Source: a virus | Direction: 5' to 3' (one strand) | Virus record (IMG/VR): IMGVR_UViG_3300025769_013847 | Coordinates: 1-22,019 of that record | Length of the DNA stretch: 22,019 nt | In this document: positions 1 to 6,421 of the stretch, one piece after another | How positions within the stretch are numbered: position 1 is the first letter of the stretch | How the letters are laid out: each line of letters opens with the position of its first letter | The notes under the pieces: generated by a model | What the model was told of the DNA's origin: nothing | Databases searched by the model: none | What the model saw: the letters and a program-made list of their open reading frames with translations, nothing else | Position numbers and translations under genes: made by a program

Positions 1-57
1 GTATGCGAACCTGCTTCCCTATGTGAGCCTCCAGTAGACTCCTTAAGAGGGGGTGGG

Positions 58-372
58 TTAGCTCTCAATTTCGCCCCTTTTTTTACCTCTAAACCGCTCA
101 AAAAACGCCTTACGATTCATATAGATAACCTCTTTGGTGACCTTGGCCTCTGCTGCTGCCTCAACTGGCGTCATCTTCCCGATCATCGTTGCGATAGTGC
201 AAAACCTCGCGTATCGGTAGCTTGATCTACTCCCCTCTTTACCCCATACCCATAGGTACACTTCAGCCAGGTGATTAGCCGCTGCTGCTATCCTGATAGC
301 CTCCTCTTCCGCCGCTTCTGGCTCCTCATCATAGGAGCATTGCTCAACGATCTTGTGCTTGTAGTTCCTCAT
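58..372 (-). CDS. Hypothetical protein with a possible C-terminal HTH
   Basis: I do not recognise this 104-residue protein. Residues 1-30 are acidic (EEPEAAEEEA), and the middle has an aromatic patch (YLWVWG). Residues about 68-97 (TPVEAAAEAKVTKEVIYMNRKAFFERF) read like a helix-turn-helix of the kind seen in terminase small subunits or sigma region 4, but the match is by eye only. It ends a long leftward transcription unit, and its start overlaps the 3' end of the upstream gene by 29 bp with only a weak SD, so a later start is possible. No gene start is visible in the remaining 57 bases to the left, although an AAGGAG and a GGAGG motif occur there on the minus strand, which fits another leftward gene beginning just outside the window. 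Confidence 0.6.
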   Translation of the reverse strand: MRNYKHKIVEQCSYDEEPEAAEEEAIRIAAAANHLAEVYLWVWGKEGSRSSYRYARFCTIATMIGKMTPVEAAAEAKVTKEVIYMNRKAFFERFRGKKRGEIES

Positions 373-763
373 TTGTCTTGACAGCGCTTTTCTTGTGCTC
401 GATAGAATCGTCAGAACTCACTGATGGTCGTTCGTCCTCCTCTTGCTTTTTTCTCTTCATCTCTCGAATTGGCGACTCCTTTAAAAGGGTGAAATCTCCC
501 TCGTAATGCCAGGCGTTAATTGATTTTGGGTGATAAGGGAACCCCTCAATGGGTCCAGTTGTATAGCTTGGCGGAAGGTGTGTTCCCTCACGTTTCTCAA
601 CAATCACACCAACCCCCCCAGCCCTAAAAGACACCACATCGCCAACCTCATAAGATGGGGGGCCGATTCGCTGCCTGCTCATCCACTGAACATCGTTGAA
701 ATCTTTCCTGTGTTCGTCCCTTAAAAGGGCCAACATTTGCCCTATTGATAAACCCTCACTCAT
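344..763 (-). CDS. Hypothetical phage protein with an SH3-like segment
   Basis: This 139-residue protein has no family I can name. Residues about 39-58 (YEVGDVVSFRAGGVGVIVEK) resemble a small SH3/KOW-type beta barrel start. The C-terminal 40 residues are highly charged, Ser/Glu/Lys rich and probably disordered. The start ATG overlaps the stop of the upstream zinc-ribbon gene (ATGA), which supports this start and translational coupling. A nucleic-acid or protein contact role is conceivable from the SH3-like patch, but nothing in the sequence decides it. Confidence 0.65.
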   Translation of the reverse strand: MSEGLSIGQMLALLRDEHRKDFNDVQWMSRQRIGPPSYEVGDVVSFRAGGVGVIVEKREGTHLPPSYTTGPIEGFPYHPKSINAWHYEGDFTLLKESPIREMKRKKQEEDERPSVSSDDSIEHKKSAVKTNEELQAQDR

Positions 764-957
764 CTCATTAACCTTTCGTAGGCTTTCCTAACCCCCTCAT
801 TAGTCCGTGTGCTAACCACAAGCCCGCATCGGAATTGATCGGAGCACATGAAATAAGGATCACCGGTTCCCTGATCTGTTTGATTCATGGCGTTTGTATC
901 ATGCCAGGATAGCTTGCCAGTCAGGCAGATTGGGCACTTGATTTCTTTAGCGCTCAC
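760..957 (-). CDS. Small zinc-ribbon-like protein
   Basis: The start is chosen as GTG at 957: it forms a GTGA overlap with the stop of the upstream gene and has a strong purine-rich SD (GGGGGGAG) just before it. The longer reading from 975 would cover that SD. The protein is 65 residues. Cysteines occur as CPIC near the N terminus and as a second cluster C-x5-C (CSDQFRC) about 28 residues on, an arrangement fitting a small zinc ribbon, although the second knuckle is not a standard CxxC. It is probably a small DNA- or protein-binding accessory factor of the phage early operon. No enzymatic motif is seen. Confidence 0.65.
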   Translation of the reverse strand: MSAKEIKCPICLTGKLSWHDTNAMNQTDQGTGDPYFMCSDQFRCGLVVSTRTNEGVRKAYERLMR

Positions 958-1151
958 AGCTCCCCCCTTTTCCAAAGAATCAAACCTAAGGCAACCAAGG
1001 AGTGAAATATTGAAACCGCAAGAGTTATAATAAGCCCCCTCATGACCGCTCTAAGCTCTCCCAGCCTTGCTTCGTGCTGCTCTGTCGCTCGAGCCTCGCT
1101 AATGGCGTAGGCCTTAAGTAAAGCCGCTTCTTGCTCGGTTGGGCCGCTCAT
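954..1151 (-). CDS. Small single-TM protein (holin-like candidate)
   Basis: This 65-residue protein has a charged, helical N-terminal half (EQEAALLKAYAISEARATEQ), then one hydrophobic segment at about residues 39-59 (GLIITLAVSIFHSLVALGLIL) and a short basic tail (WKRGEL). The layout, a coiled-coil-like helix followed by one membrane span, resembles small XhlA-type holin or hemolysin accessory proteins, but no signature proves this. It starts in an ATGA overlap with the stop of the papain-like peptidase gene upstream, so the two are probably co-translated. That neighbour makes a role in envelope access or lysis possible. A second protein of similar design is at 17471-17689. Confidence 0.6.
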   Translation of the reverse strand: MSGPTEQEAALLKAYAISEARATEQHEARLGELRAVMRGLIITLAVSIFHSLVALGLILWKRGEL

Positions 1152-1969
1152 ACTACCACCCCGTAAGACTCGTTAAATGCCATTTTAGCATACTTCTCAG
1201 ATACCCAAATAAACCCTCGAATACCCCACCTTCGGCCCCAACTATTTTTGACCAGGAAGTTGCCTTGAGCGTCATAGCCAGCGATTACTACAGCATGACC
1301 GCCAAACATTCCGCCGCCATAGTTATCAATCACCCCTGTCATTCGGTTAGCAAACATGAACGCTTTATCAACTTCCAGACGCGCCACTATTGGCCCATGA
1401 TTCGCTAGCCAATACTTGAAGCCCTGCATGTTGAAGCCCTCGCCGTAAGGTGAGCAAGCGTGATAAGACTTGATCTTACGTTGCGCTGCCAGAGCATTGA
1501 ATTGCCCCTCTGGCATTGACACTCCTAAGCCATTCATTGGCAACACTCGATTAGTCACCGAACCATACTTCCTGGCGACGTCCAAACACGTCTTAATATA
1601 CGTCCCGCCAGCATCCAAAAACGTCGACGGCCAACTTGTAAAAGTATCTATCTCTTTAGACGCCATCCAGAGGTGCCGGAACGATGGTTTGTTACGTGCA
1701 GACCTTGAAACCAATCCCTCTTTGAAGAAGTGCCAGAAAAGGACCGTGCCGACAGCATGACCGACACAAGCCCCAGTATTCTTTTGATCCTCAGCAGTGC
1801 CCCACCATCTCATGTCGCCACTTCTAAGGTCGACAGCTTCGGGCAACCTGCTGATTGCCTTGGTAGCGTCTGGGGCGTCATCCCATCGCCAATCCCTTTC
1901 CCTGCCTTGCGATGGATTAACATTCAGTATTCGAGTCTCGTCTGCCTTTGTGTTTTTTCTAATTTTCAT
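1148..1969 (-). CDS. Papain-family (C1) cysteine peptidase
   Basis: The 273-residue product has all active-site elements of peptidase family C1 in the right order: the oxyanion Gln at 62 and nucleophile Cys at 68 in DQKNTGACVGHA, the catalytic His at 225 in GGHAVVIAGYD, and Asn at 242 in VKNSWGRRWG. The lead-in AVDLRS matches the start of the mature domain in this family. The N-terminal 45 residues are polar and basic, with no signal peptide or membrane segment and no obvious inhibitory propeptide. The ATG at 1969 has an AAGGA SD six bases upstream. It overlaps a small membrane-protein gene downstream (ATGA). An active cytoplasmic or virion-associated protease is expected. Substrates could be phage proteins, host proteins or envelope peptides; context does not decide. 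Such proteases are uncommon in tailed phages. Confidence 0.88.
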   Translation of the reverse strand: MKIRKNTKADETRILNVNPSQGRERDWRWDDAPDATKAISRLPEAVDLRSGDMRWWGTAEDQKNTGACVGHAVGTVLFWHFFKEGLVSRSARNKPSFRHLWMASKEIDTFTSWPSTFLDAGGTYIKTCLDVARKYGSVTNRVLPMNGLGVSMPEGQFNALAAQRKIKSYHACSPYGEGFNMQGFKYWLANHGPIVARLEVDKAFMFANRMTGVIDNYGGGMFGGHAVVIAGYDAQGNFLVKNSWGRRWGIRGFIWVSEKYAKMAFNESYGVVV

Positions 1970-2005
1970 TTGAATCCTTCTGTTTTATTTAGTCCCGTTT
2001 TGCTC

Positions 2006-2227
2006 TCATACAACGCAACCGTACGCTACATACTCATAGAGTTGTCTTTCCAGTTCTTTAACTTCCTCCTTCAGCGCATTGACTTGAGATTCCAAGTCTT
2101 CTTTTTCTCCCTCCAAGTTTTTGATTATAATCTCGATGTCAGGGAAGTTCTTGGACGCCGCGCTTGTAATGGCGTCTGTGATTGCGTCGATAACCTTGTT
2201 TTCCAGCTTGTCGTATTCTGTGCTCAT
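2006..2227 (-). CDS. Small coiled-coil protein
   Basis: This 73-residue acidic protein has a regular heptad-like stretch at about residues 36-66 (KNLEGEKEDLESQVNALKEE and following), predicting a coiled coil. The N-terminal part is amphipathic (DAITDAITSAASKNF). There is no catalytic motif and the family is unknown to me. An AAGGAAC SD lies about nine bases before the ATG at 2227. It sits between an unknown basic protein and the papain-like peptidase in the same leftward unit. Confidence 0.65.
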   Translation of the reverse strand: MSTEYDKLENKVIDAITDAITSAASKNFPDIEIIIKNLEGEKEDLESQVNALKEEVKELERQLYEYVAYGCVV

Positions 2228-2249
2228 AATTTCTTGTTCCTTGTAATTT

Positions 2250-2678
2250 TTAGCCCGTAGCTTTTGTTGATAATGACTCCCAATTCTTCTTTGCTGCGGT
2301 ATTAGCCGCTTTCAAATCATCGTCGCTCATGTTTGAGTATCTCCCGCCTGGAGCCAGCTTGTTGACCTTTCGGATTACCCTTGCTCTCTCGCTAGACGGC
2401 ATATCATCCAAACCCCGAAACAGAGCCTCGTAAGCCCACCGCCTTTTATTGTCATCATTAGACCTCTCAATGCGCTTTCGAAGCTTCTCGTTTCGAGCGT
2501 GCTGCCGCGCTAGATCTTTCTCACCCTCTCTTTTGTTCAGGATGTCCGCTTGAGTTACGACTACTTCTCGCACCGCCTCCTCTGTCGTGCATTGCTTCGG
2601 GAAATGATTAGGCAACTCTACTTCTGTAAATGTCCCCTCAGGAAAGAACCCGCTTGTCTCTCTAAAAAACGATCTCAC
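2250..2678 (-). CDS. Hypothetical charged helical protein
   Basis: The start is taken as GTG at 2678 because it overlaps the stop of the AP2-domain gene as GTGA and follows a perfect GAGGAGG SD at five bases. The longer frame up to 2807 would run antiparallel to no evidence of its own and through the AP2 gene. The product is about 142 residues: an N-terminal hydrophobic/aromatic patch (RSFFRETSGFFPEG), a middle that is very rich in Arg, Lys and Glu (likely helical), and a C-terminal region around residues 98-140 (SSERARVIRKVNKLAPGGRYSN). I know no family for it. The basic character and position next to replication genes would suit a nucleic-acid-associated protein, which is only inference. 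Confidence 0.6.
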   Translation of the reverse strand: MRSFFRETSGFFPEGTFTEVELPNHFPKQCTTEEAVREVVVTQADILNKREGEKDLARQHARNEKLRKRIERSNDDNKRRWAYEALFRGLDDMPSSERARVIRKVNKLAPGGRYSNMSDDDLKAANTAAKKNWESLSTKATG

Positions 2679-2938
2679 GATTTCCTCCTCGCCAACACTT
2701 CCTTGACCTTTCGTGCTGCCTTGTATGCTGCCGCCGCCTCCTCGCTTGTCGCGAAGTATCCAAGGTGCATCCGATTCTCCCCTGGCCAGCAAATTTGAGC
2801 CTTCCATTTGTTTCGCTTGGGCTCGAACGTAACACCTACAGCCTTGTCCTGAGCCCGATAGATACTCTCGCGCAATTCATCAAGCCTCTTCGATTCTTGC
2901 GGTGTTGGCATCTGCTTCACTTCAGTTGTTCTTTCCAT
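2675..2938 (-). CDS. AP2-domain DNA-binding protein
   Basis: The 87-residue product carries an AP2/ERF-type domain in its C-terminal half: GVTFEPKRNKWKAQI, then CWPGENRMHLGYFATSEEAA and AYKAARK. This is the family's three-strand sheet (with the conserved WxAxI and HLGxF positions) followed by a helix. In phages this domain normally accompanies an HNH or other homing endonuclease; no nuclease motif is present here, so this is a stand-alone form. The ATG at 2938 is preferred, with AAAGGA nine bases upstream; a GTG at 2980 would extend it by 14 residues but has poor SD spacing. The gene overlaps the preceding 43-residue ORF and ends in a GTGA overlap with the next gene. A regulator or a remnant of a homing enzyme are both possible. 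Confidence 0.8.
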   Translation of the reverse strand: MERTTEVKQMPTPQESKRLDELRESIYRAQDKAVGVTFEPKRNKWKAQICWPGENRMHLGYFATSEEAAAAYKAARKVKEVLARRKS

Positions 2939-3048
2939 TTTGAGTTTTCCTTTCTCTCTCGCTGCATTTTCCTTCTCCACACCCTTGCGCGTTTAGCCAG
3001 TCGAGCCTCACGCTCTGCCCACGTCTCGATCCTTTTCGGAGCTGCCAT
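2917..3048 (-). CDS. 43-residue strongly basic peptide
   Basis: A short ORF fills the apparent gap between the helicase and the AP2 gene. Its ATG at 3048 lies two bases after the helicase stop, and a strong AGGAGG SD within the last helicase codons sits about eight bases upstream, which is the main support. The peptide begins MAAPKRIETWAEREARLAKR and is dominated by Arg, Lys and Glu, predicting a single charged helix. It overlaps the chosen start of the AP2 gene by about 22 bases. The function is unknown; the charge would fit nucleic-acid contact or a helicase accessory role, which is inference only. Confidence 0.6.
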   Translation of the reverse strand: MAAPKRIETWAEREARLAKRARVWRRKMQRERKENSKWKEQLK

Positions 3049-3049
3049 C

Positions 3050-4414
3050 TCACAATCCTCCTATTTCTGATTGCTCTGGTATATCTTCCTCGTGAACAAC
3101 GCTTGCTGGGTCAATAAATCGAACCCTTGGAGCGTCAAAAGTGAGCCGTGCCGCCGCTGGACTACCATCCCTGACCTTAGCCATTGCAAGGACGGCATCG
3201 TCGCCGCGATAGCCTTGGTCGTTTTTTGGCCTATGCAACAGCATCACGATTTCAGCGTCTTTTTCGATTTGGTCCGAACCTGCAATCTCATTGATCTTGG
3301 GTGACCGATTTTCCTCTGCGGACTTTCGGTTGACTTGAGCAAGGGCGCATAAGTGCGGTCCATACCTCTTAGGGAGTGCCGAGAGCTTTTGAGATGTGTC
3401 TTTGATCTGCTCATGCGTGGCCGAAAGATTGCCCTGGTATCGAACGATCTGGATGTAATCCAAGAACACGCACGCCACCTGGTGCCGCTTAACTGCGGTG
3501 CGAATCAGCCTCTCGATATCGTCAACCGTGGCTCCAGGTGCAAAAGCAATCCAAAAGGGAGTAGTGCTTAGTTGCTCGTAAAAGGCTTTGACCTTCTCTT
3601 TCTGCTCTTGGGTAAGCTTTGCTCGCCTTATAACCCTGGCATCGATCCCTGTGGCATTAGCCGCTAGCCGGTTAATAATCGCATCCCTGGACATCTCAAT
3701 TGAGATAAACAGACAAGGGATTCGATGGGCAAAGCACATCTGATACAGGAACGACAAGCCAAGTGCCGTCTTGCCCTCTGACGGCCTCGCAGCAACCACA
3801 GACATCGTTTTCAAGGGGAGCCCGTCACACACCCCATCAACAGACCGGAAGCCAGTCGTCAAACCCGACAAGTCAGAGCCCTTTTTCATTTGCTCAACCA
3901 TGCTACGCTTCCAAGCCTCAGCCAAAGGCCCTCCACCCTCGATGAAAGCACCATGTTCAATTCCGATCTCTAAGCTATCTAGGATCGCTTTTAAATCGCT
4001 AGAGGTGTGAACACCCTCGGAAGCCGCGTTCAGGGCTTGCGCGGCAACCTGGACCACTTTACGGCGACTGTAGGACTCGGTGACGGCCTCAACTAGCTCG
4101 GGGTAGCACAAAGGGGAGCCGATTAGGTCTGGAGCCATCACCACAAAAGCGGGGCATCGGTCACCCGTTTTTTTGTGCCAAGCGACCATGAGCGAGGCGA
4201 TGTTGATTGGCAAAGATTCGCGAACCATCCCAGCCATAAGCTCGAACGCATCCCTCAGCCCTTGATGCTCGAAAACCTCAGCGTTCACCAGGTTCGAAAC
4301 CTCAAGGAAAATATCGAGCCCCCCGATAGCGCAGCAACCGATTAGAGCCATCTCTGCGGGGTGCTCTTTCGCTTCAGCAAGCTCAAGGGTAAATTTTGCC
4401 GGTTCGTGGGTCAT
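3050..4414 (-). CDS. dnaB: Replicative DNA helicase, DnaB type
   Basis: The 454-residue protein has the two-domain DnaB layout. Residues about 15-115 are the helical N-terminal domain (HPAEMALIGCCAIGG). The RecA-like motor starts near 185 with the Walker A motif ARPSEGKT at 209-216, IEMS at 239-242 with the catalytic Glu240, Walker B FLDY at 317-320, the sensor-like AQVNR at 359-363, the GSDQIEKDAE segment at 379-388, and KVRDG at 413-417 bearing the finger-type Lys/Arg. It unwinds DNA at the fork as a hexamer. The ATG overlaps the stop of the initiator gene by ATGA, so initiator and helicase are coupled, as in phages that load their own helicase. Codons 134-137 contain one copy of the 12-bp palindrome (4004-4015). 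Confidence 0.93.
   Translation of the reverse strand: MTHEPAKFTLELAEAKEHPAEMALIGCCAIGGLDIFLEVSNLVNAEVFEHQGLRDAFELMAGMVRESLPINIASLMVAWHKKTGDRCPAFVVMAPDLIGSPLCYPELVEAVTESYSRRKVVQVAAQALNAASEGVHTSSDLKAILDSLEIGIEHGAFIEGGGPLAEAWKRSMVEQMKKGSDLSGLTTGFRSVDGVCDGLPLKTMSVVAARPSEGKTALGLSFLYQMCFAHRIPCLFISIEMSRDAIINRLAANATGIDARVIRRAKLTQEQKEKVKAFYEQLSTTPFWIAFAPGATVDDIERLIRTAVKRHQVACVFLDYIQIVRYQGNLSATHEQIKDTSQKLSALPKRYGPHLCALAQVNRKSAEENRSPKINEIAGSDQIEKDAEIVMLLHRPKNDQGYRGDDAVLAMAKVRDGSPAAARLTFDAPRVRFIDPASVVHEEDIPEQSEIGGL
4004..4015. promoter_or_regulatory. Operator-like palindrome (inverse copy inside dnaB)
   Basis: GGTGTGAACACC on the plus strand is the reverse complement of the intergenic site. It lies in codons 134-137 (GVHT) of the helicase. 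Like the other intragenic copy it is a candidate dispersed repressor site. Confidence 0.5.
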
Positions 4415-5199
4415 GCCAGAAAATCTTTCAAGTCGATCTGGTCAGCCTGCTTCTCGGGCTTGCTCCTGGCCTGCTGAGCCATCGCCCTCTGATCGGGCTC
4501 GAAGATCCCTTGCCATTCGCACTCAAGCGACTTGGACACAGACGCGATTGCGCCAGCCGTCCCGAAGCTCGACAACTTTTTGAGCTGTCGACCGAAGAAA
4601 ACAGCGGGCTCTTGGGTGATCTTTTTGAGCCTAAATCGGAAGCTCACCCACTGCTCAAATAGCTCGACAAATTCAGGGTTGTTTTTCAGCCCTCCAGGCC
4701 ACTCCATTTCCAGCACCTCGAGCCAAGATTTTTCGGCAGTCCGTTTCGGTTTTGCCTTTGGCTTTTCCTCACGCGCTTCTTTATTCCTTAAGGGGATTAC
4801 TTTAAGGGGAGTACCTTTGTAGGTCTCATTTGGTAGGGGTCCCCTACCCTCATTTGGTAGGGGTGTCCTATCTACTTTGGTAGGGGTACCAAATAAGGGT
4901 ATAGGTCCATTTGGTAGGGGTGCTATACCCTCATTTGGTAGGGGTAAGGGTGTTTCCGCAATGCTGTAAACCGCTGTTTTCCCTGGCCGTTTTTGCACGC
5001 TGAGAACGTCCAAATCGACCAAGATTTTCAAGCTCGATCTGACTGTGTTTGCACTCAATCTACATGCCTCAGCAATGGTCGGGAGTGATGCGTAGCAACT
5101 CCCCCTTCTTGCCACATGACAAGCCACTCTGAACTCTTGAGATGTAAGCCTCATTTCGTCAATCCAAGCCGGAATAAATAGCGGTTCCCTTTTCATCAA
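4411..5199 (-). CDS. Winged-helix replication initiator
   Basis: This is a 262-residue protein. Residues about 15-80 form a winged helix-turn-helix (LTSQEFRVACHVARRGSCYA, then AEACRLSANTVRSSLKILVDLD), as in phage O-type or helicase-loading replication proteins. Residues about 85-125 are a Pro-rich low-complexity linker with repeated PLPNE units, encoded by five 15-bp DNA iterons. The C-terminal half (about 158-262) has the aromatic and charged pattern of DnaD- or O-like helicase-contact regions and ends in a short acidic tail. It lies between rusA and dnaB with ATGA overlaps on both sides. By analogy with lambda O, the protein probably binds the repeats inside its own gene and recruits the helicase. 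Family assignment rests on motif reading and context. Confidence 0.8.
   Translation of the reverse strand: MMKREPLFIPAWIDEMRLTSQEFRVACHVARRGSCYASLPTIAEACRLSANTVRSSLKILVDLDVLSVQKRPGKTAVYSIAETPLPLPNEGIAPLPNGPIPLFGTPTKVDRTPLPNEGRGPLPNETYKGTPLKVIPLRNKEAREEKPKAKPKRTAEKSWLEVLEMEWPGGLKNNPEFVELFEQWVSFRFRLKKITQEPAVFFGRQLKKLSSFGTAGAIASVSKSLECEWQGIFEPDQRAMAQQARSKPEKQADQIDLKDFLA
4788..4810. repeat. Pair of TTAAGGGGA direct repeats beside the iterons
   Basis: TTAAGGGGA occurs at 4788-4796 and 4802-4810, 14 bp apart, directly next to the iteron array and inside the initiator coding sequence. The pair may be a secondary element of the candidate origin or a by-product of repeat expansion in the linker codons. 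Confidence 0.45.
4826..4945 (-). repeat. Five 15-bp iterons, candidate replication origin
   Basis: On the plus strand the unit is TCATTTGGTAGGGGT. Copies lie at 4826-4840, 4850-4864, 4873-4887 (two changes), 4907-4921 (one change) and 4931-4945. Start-to-start spacing is 24, 23, 34 and 24 bp, i.e. roughly two helical turns apart or one extra turn. All point the same way and all sit in the linker region of the initiator gene, where they encode the PLPNE repeats. Phage lambda has its origin iterons inside gene O in the same way. No strongly AT-rich unwinding tract directly abuts the array, which is a weakness. Confidence 0.7.
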
Positions 5200-5627
5200 T
5201 CCACCAACTCAAGATAAATGAACACCCCTGGATGGACTTTAGCCCACTCCTTAGTAACGGCTAATGAAGTCAGATAAGAGTCATCATCAACCCGCCCAGA
5301 ATCGACCATTGCATCGATGACGGCCTTGGCTAGGTTGTCAACGTCGGGCTTTTGAGTGTGGACCCCTGGCGCGGCATCCCGCAGAATGTGGGCATTCTTA
5401 CCGGTCCTGTAGTGGGCCTTAGGTCTTGGCAAATGGAATTCCAAGGCTAGCTTGTAAGGCCCTTGACTAACGCCCATCTTGAGCCGTGTAAGAGACTTGA
5501 CAGCCGCTTTCCACATGTCAGCAGTGTCAGGAGTGTAAACTCTGGCTTGCTTTCCAAAAGATCTAGCCTTGACCCTTGGCTGAGCCACGGGGACGCCTTC
5601 GACGAAGTAAGACACTAAGTTACCCAT
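5196..5627 (-). CDS. rusA: RusA-family Holliday junction resolvase
   Basis: The protein is 143 residues, the usual RusA size. The diagnostic segment KPDVDNLAKAVIDAM lies at residues 93-107, followed by DDD at 114-116. Asp95, Asp97 and an Asp of the DDD run supply the metal-binding carboxylates of this family. The N-terminal part (FVEGVPVAQPRVKAR) matches the strand and basic patch usual in RusA. It should cut four-way DNA junctions formed during phage recombination or replication, before packaging. Its ATG lies within an 8-bp overlap with the preceding small gene, and its stop overlaps the initiator start by ATGA. Confidence 0.93.
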   Translation of the reverse strand: MGNLVSYFVEGVPVAQPRVKARSFGKQARVYTPDTADMWKAAVKSLTRLKMGVSQGPYKLALEFHLPRPKAHYRTGKNAHILRDAAPGVHTQKPDVDNLAKAVIDAMVDSGRVDDDSYLTSLAVTKEWAKVHPGVFIYLELVD

Positions 5628-5802
5628 TCTTCACCTCGCTTCGTTCACGTTCCTCGCGGTCGATCTTTCTTTGCCATGCTTTGACATTGACCTCTGAGTT
5701 GATCTGCTCAACTTGCTGCTTTTTGGGATCGAGTTTGAGTGACCCTCTTTCCCAGCACTTGTCAGCCGCTCTCCGATACTTCTCTAGCTCTATTTCGTCC
5801 AT
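5620..5802 (-). CDS. Small highly charged hypothetical protein
   Basis: This 60-residue protein is rich in Glu, Lys and Arg, with one helical block (WQRKIDREERERSEV) at the C terminus. There are no recognised motifs. It starts within the last codons of the 54-residue upstream ORF (13-bp overlap) and ends inside the rusA start, so its place in the coupled operon is the strongest evidence for it. Confidence 0.6.
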   Translation of the reverse strand: MDEIELEKYRRAADKCWERGSLKLDPKKQQVEQINSEVNVKAWQRKIDREERERSEVKNG

Positions 5803-5954
5803 TTGCTTGACTGGTTGTGCGTTCTTTTAATTCGCTTCCAAATGTCCCGCCCTAAGATCTTTGCGGTGTTCACACCTCGTCCAAGATAAGGCATAGGCCC
5901 CTGGTGATTGATAGCCGCCATTCGATCAAACTGTCCGTAGTAGTTTGTGCTCAT
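5790..5954 (-). CDS. 54-residue hypothetical protein
   Basis: A 54-codon ORF fills the apparent gap between two longer genes. The ATG at 5954 overlaps the stop of the upstream gene as ATGA, and the 3' end overlaps the next gene by 13 bp, the same packing as the rest of the operon. It starts MSTNYYGQFDRMAAINHQGP and has a basic C-terminal part (GRDIWKRIKRTHNQSSKWTK). The family is unknown. One perfect GGTGTTCACACC palindrome lies within codons 27-30 (5865-5876). Confidence 0.65.
   Translation of the reverse strand: MSTNYYGQFDRMAAINHQGPMPYLGRGVNTAKILGRDIWKRIKRTHNQSSKWTK
5865..5876. promoter_or_regulatory. Operator-like palindrome GGTGTTCACACC (intragenic copy)
   Basis: This is an exact copy of the intergenic palindrome, inside the 54-residue early ORF. 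It is a candidate dispersed repressor site within the leftward operon. Confidence 0.5.
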
Positions 5955-6409
5955 AGCCAGTTGTCTCCCTCTACAGCACGCACCGATGGTGCGCTCTTAG
6001 TTGTTTTGAATGTCCCTGAGAGCAATGCTCGACAATCCTGCTTGCTGGCTTCCGCTGAAGCCTTCTTGCCTGTCTTGGCGTGATAGACCTTCTCAAGGCT
6101 GGGAAGTGAGACCTTGACGCATTTCAAGAACTCTTCAGGAGTCATCCCAACATGAGTCTTGAGAAGCTCATAGGCTTTCCCTGGATTTACGCTAGCCACT
6201 CGCTCAACGCCTTCCTTCAGGAAGTAGCCGCTAACTAGTCCGCCTTCCATCAAGGTTTGTTTGACATGATTCTTTATGTTATCGATTAACTTTTGGGCTT
6301 CAATGGCTTGGCCGTAAAGCCTACCCAATGCTTGAGGGTCTGAAGGCAATCCTGATTCAGGGATTGCAAGTTCAACGGATGCGAATTTTTCTAATTCCTG
6401 ATCACTCAT
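5951..6409 (-). CDS. Hypothetical protein of the recombination module
   Basis: The start is set at ATG 6409; a TTG at 6421 in the same frame lacks a good SD. The product is about 152 residues. Residues about 30-60 are helical (LYGQAIEAQKLIDNIKNHVK), followed by a compact region (SVNPGKAYELLKTHVGMTPE) and a Ser/Lys-rich tail ending in VEGDNWL. It follows the SSB-like and Sak4-like genes, a position where phages often keep nucleases or recombination accessories, but I see no nuclease motif. The function is open. Confidence 0.65.
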   Translation of the reverse strand: MSDQELEKFASVELAIPESGLPSDPQALGRLYGQAIEAQKLIDNIKNHVKQTLMEGGLVSGYFLKEGVERVASVNPGKAYELLKTHVGMTPEEFLKCVKVSLPSLEKVYHAKTGKKASAEASKQDCRALLSGTFKTTKSAPSVRAVEGDNWL

Positions 6410-6421
6410 ATCAATTTCCAA

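Noticed and set aside
475-730. TTAAAAGGG near-palindromes at about 480 and 720
   Set aside because: Only two imperfect copies inside one gene; no further pattern to support a function.
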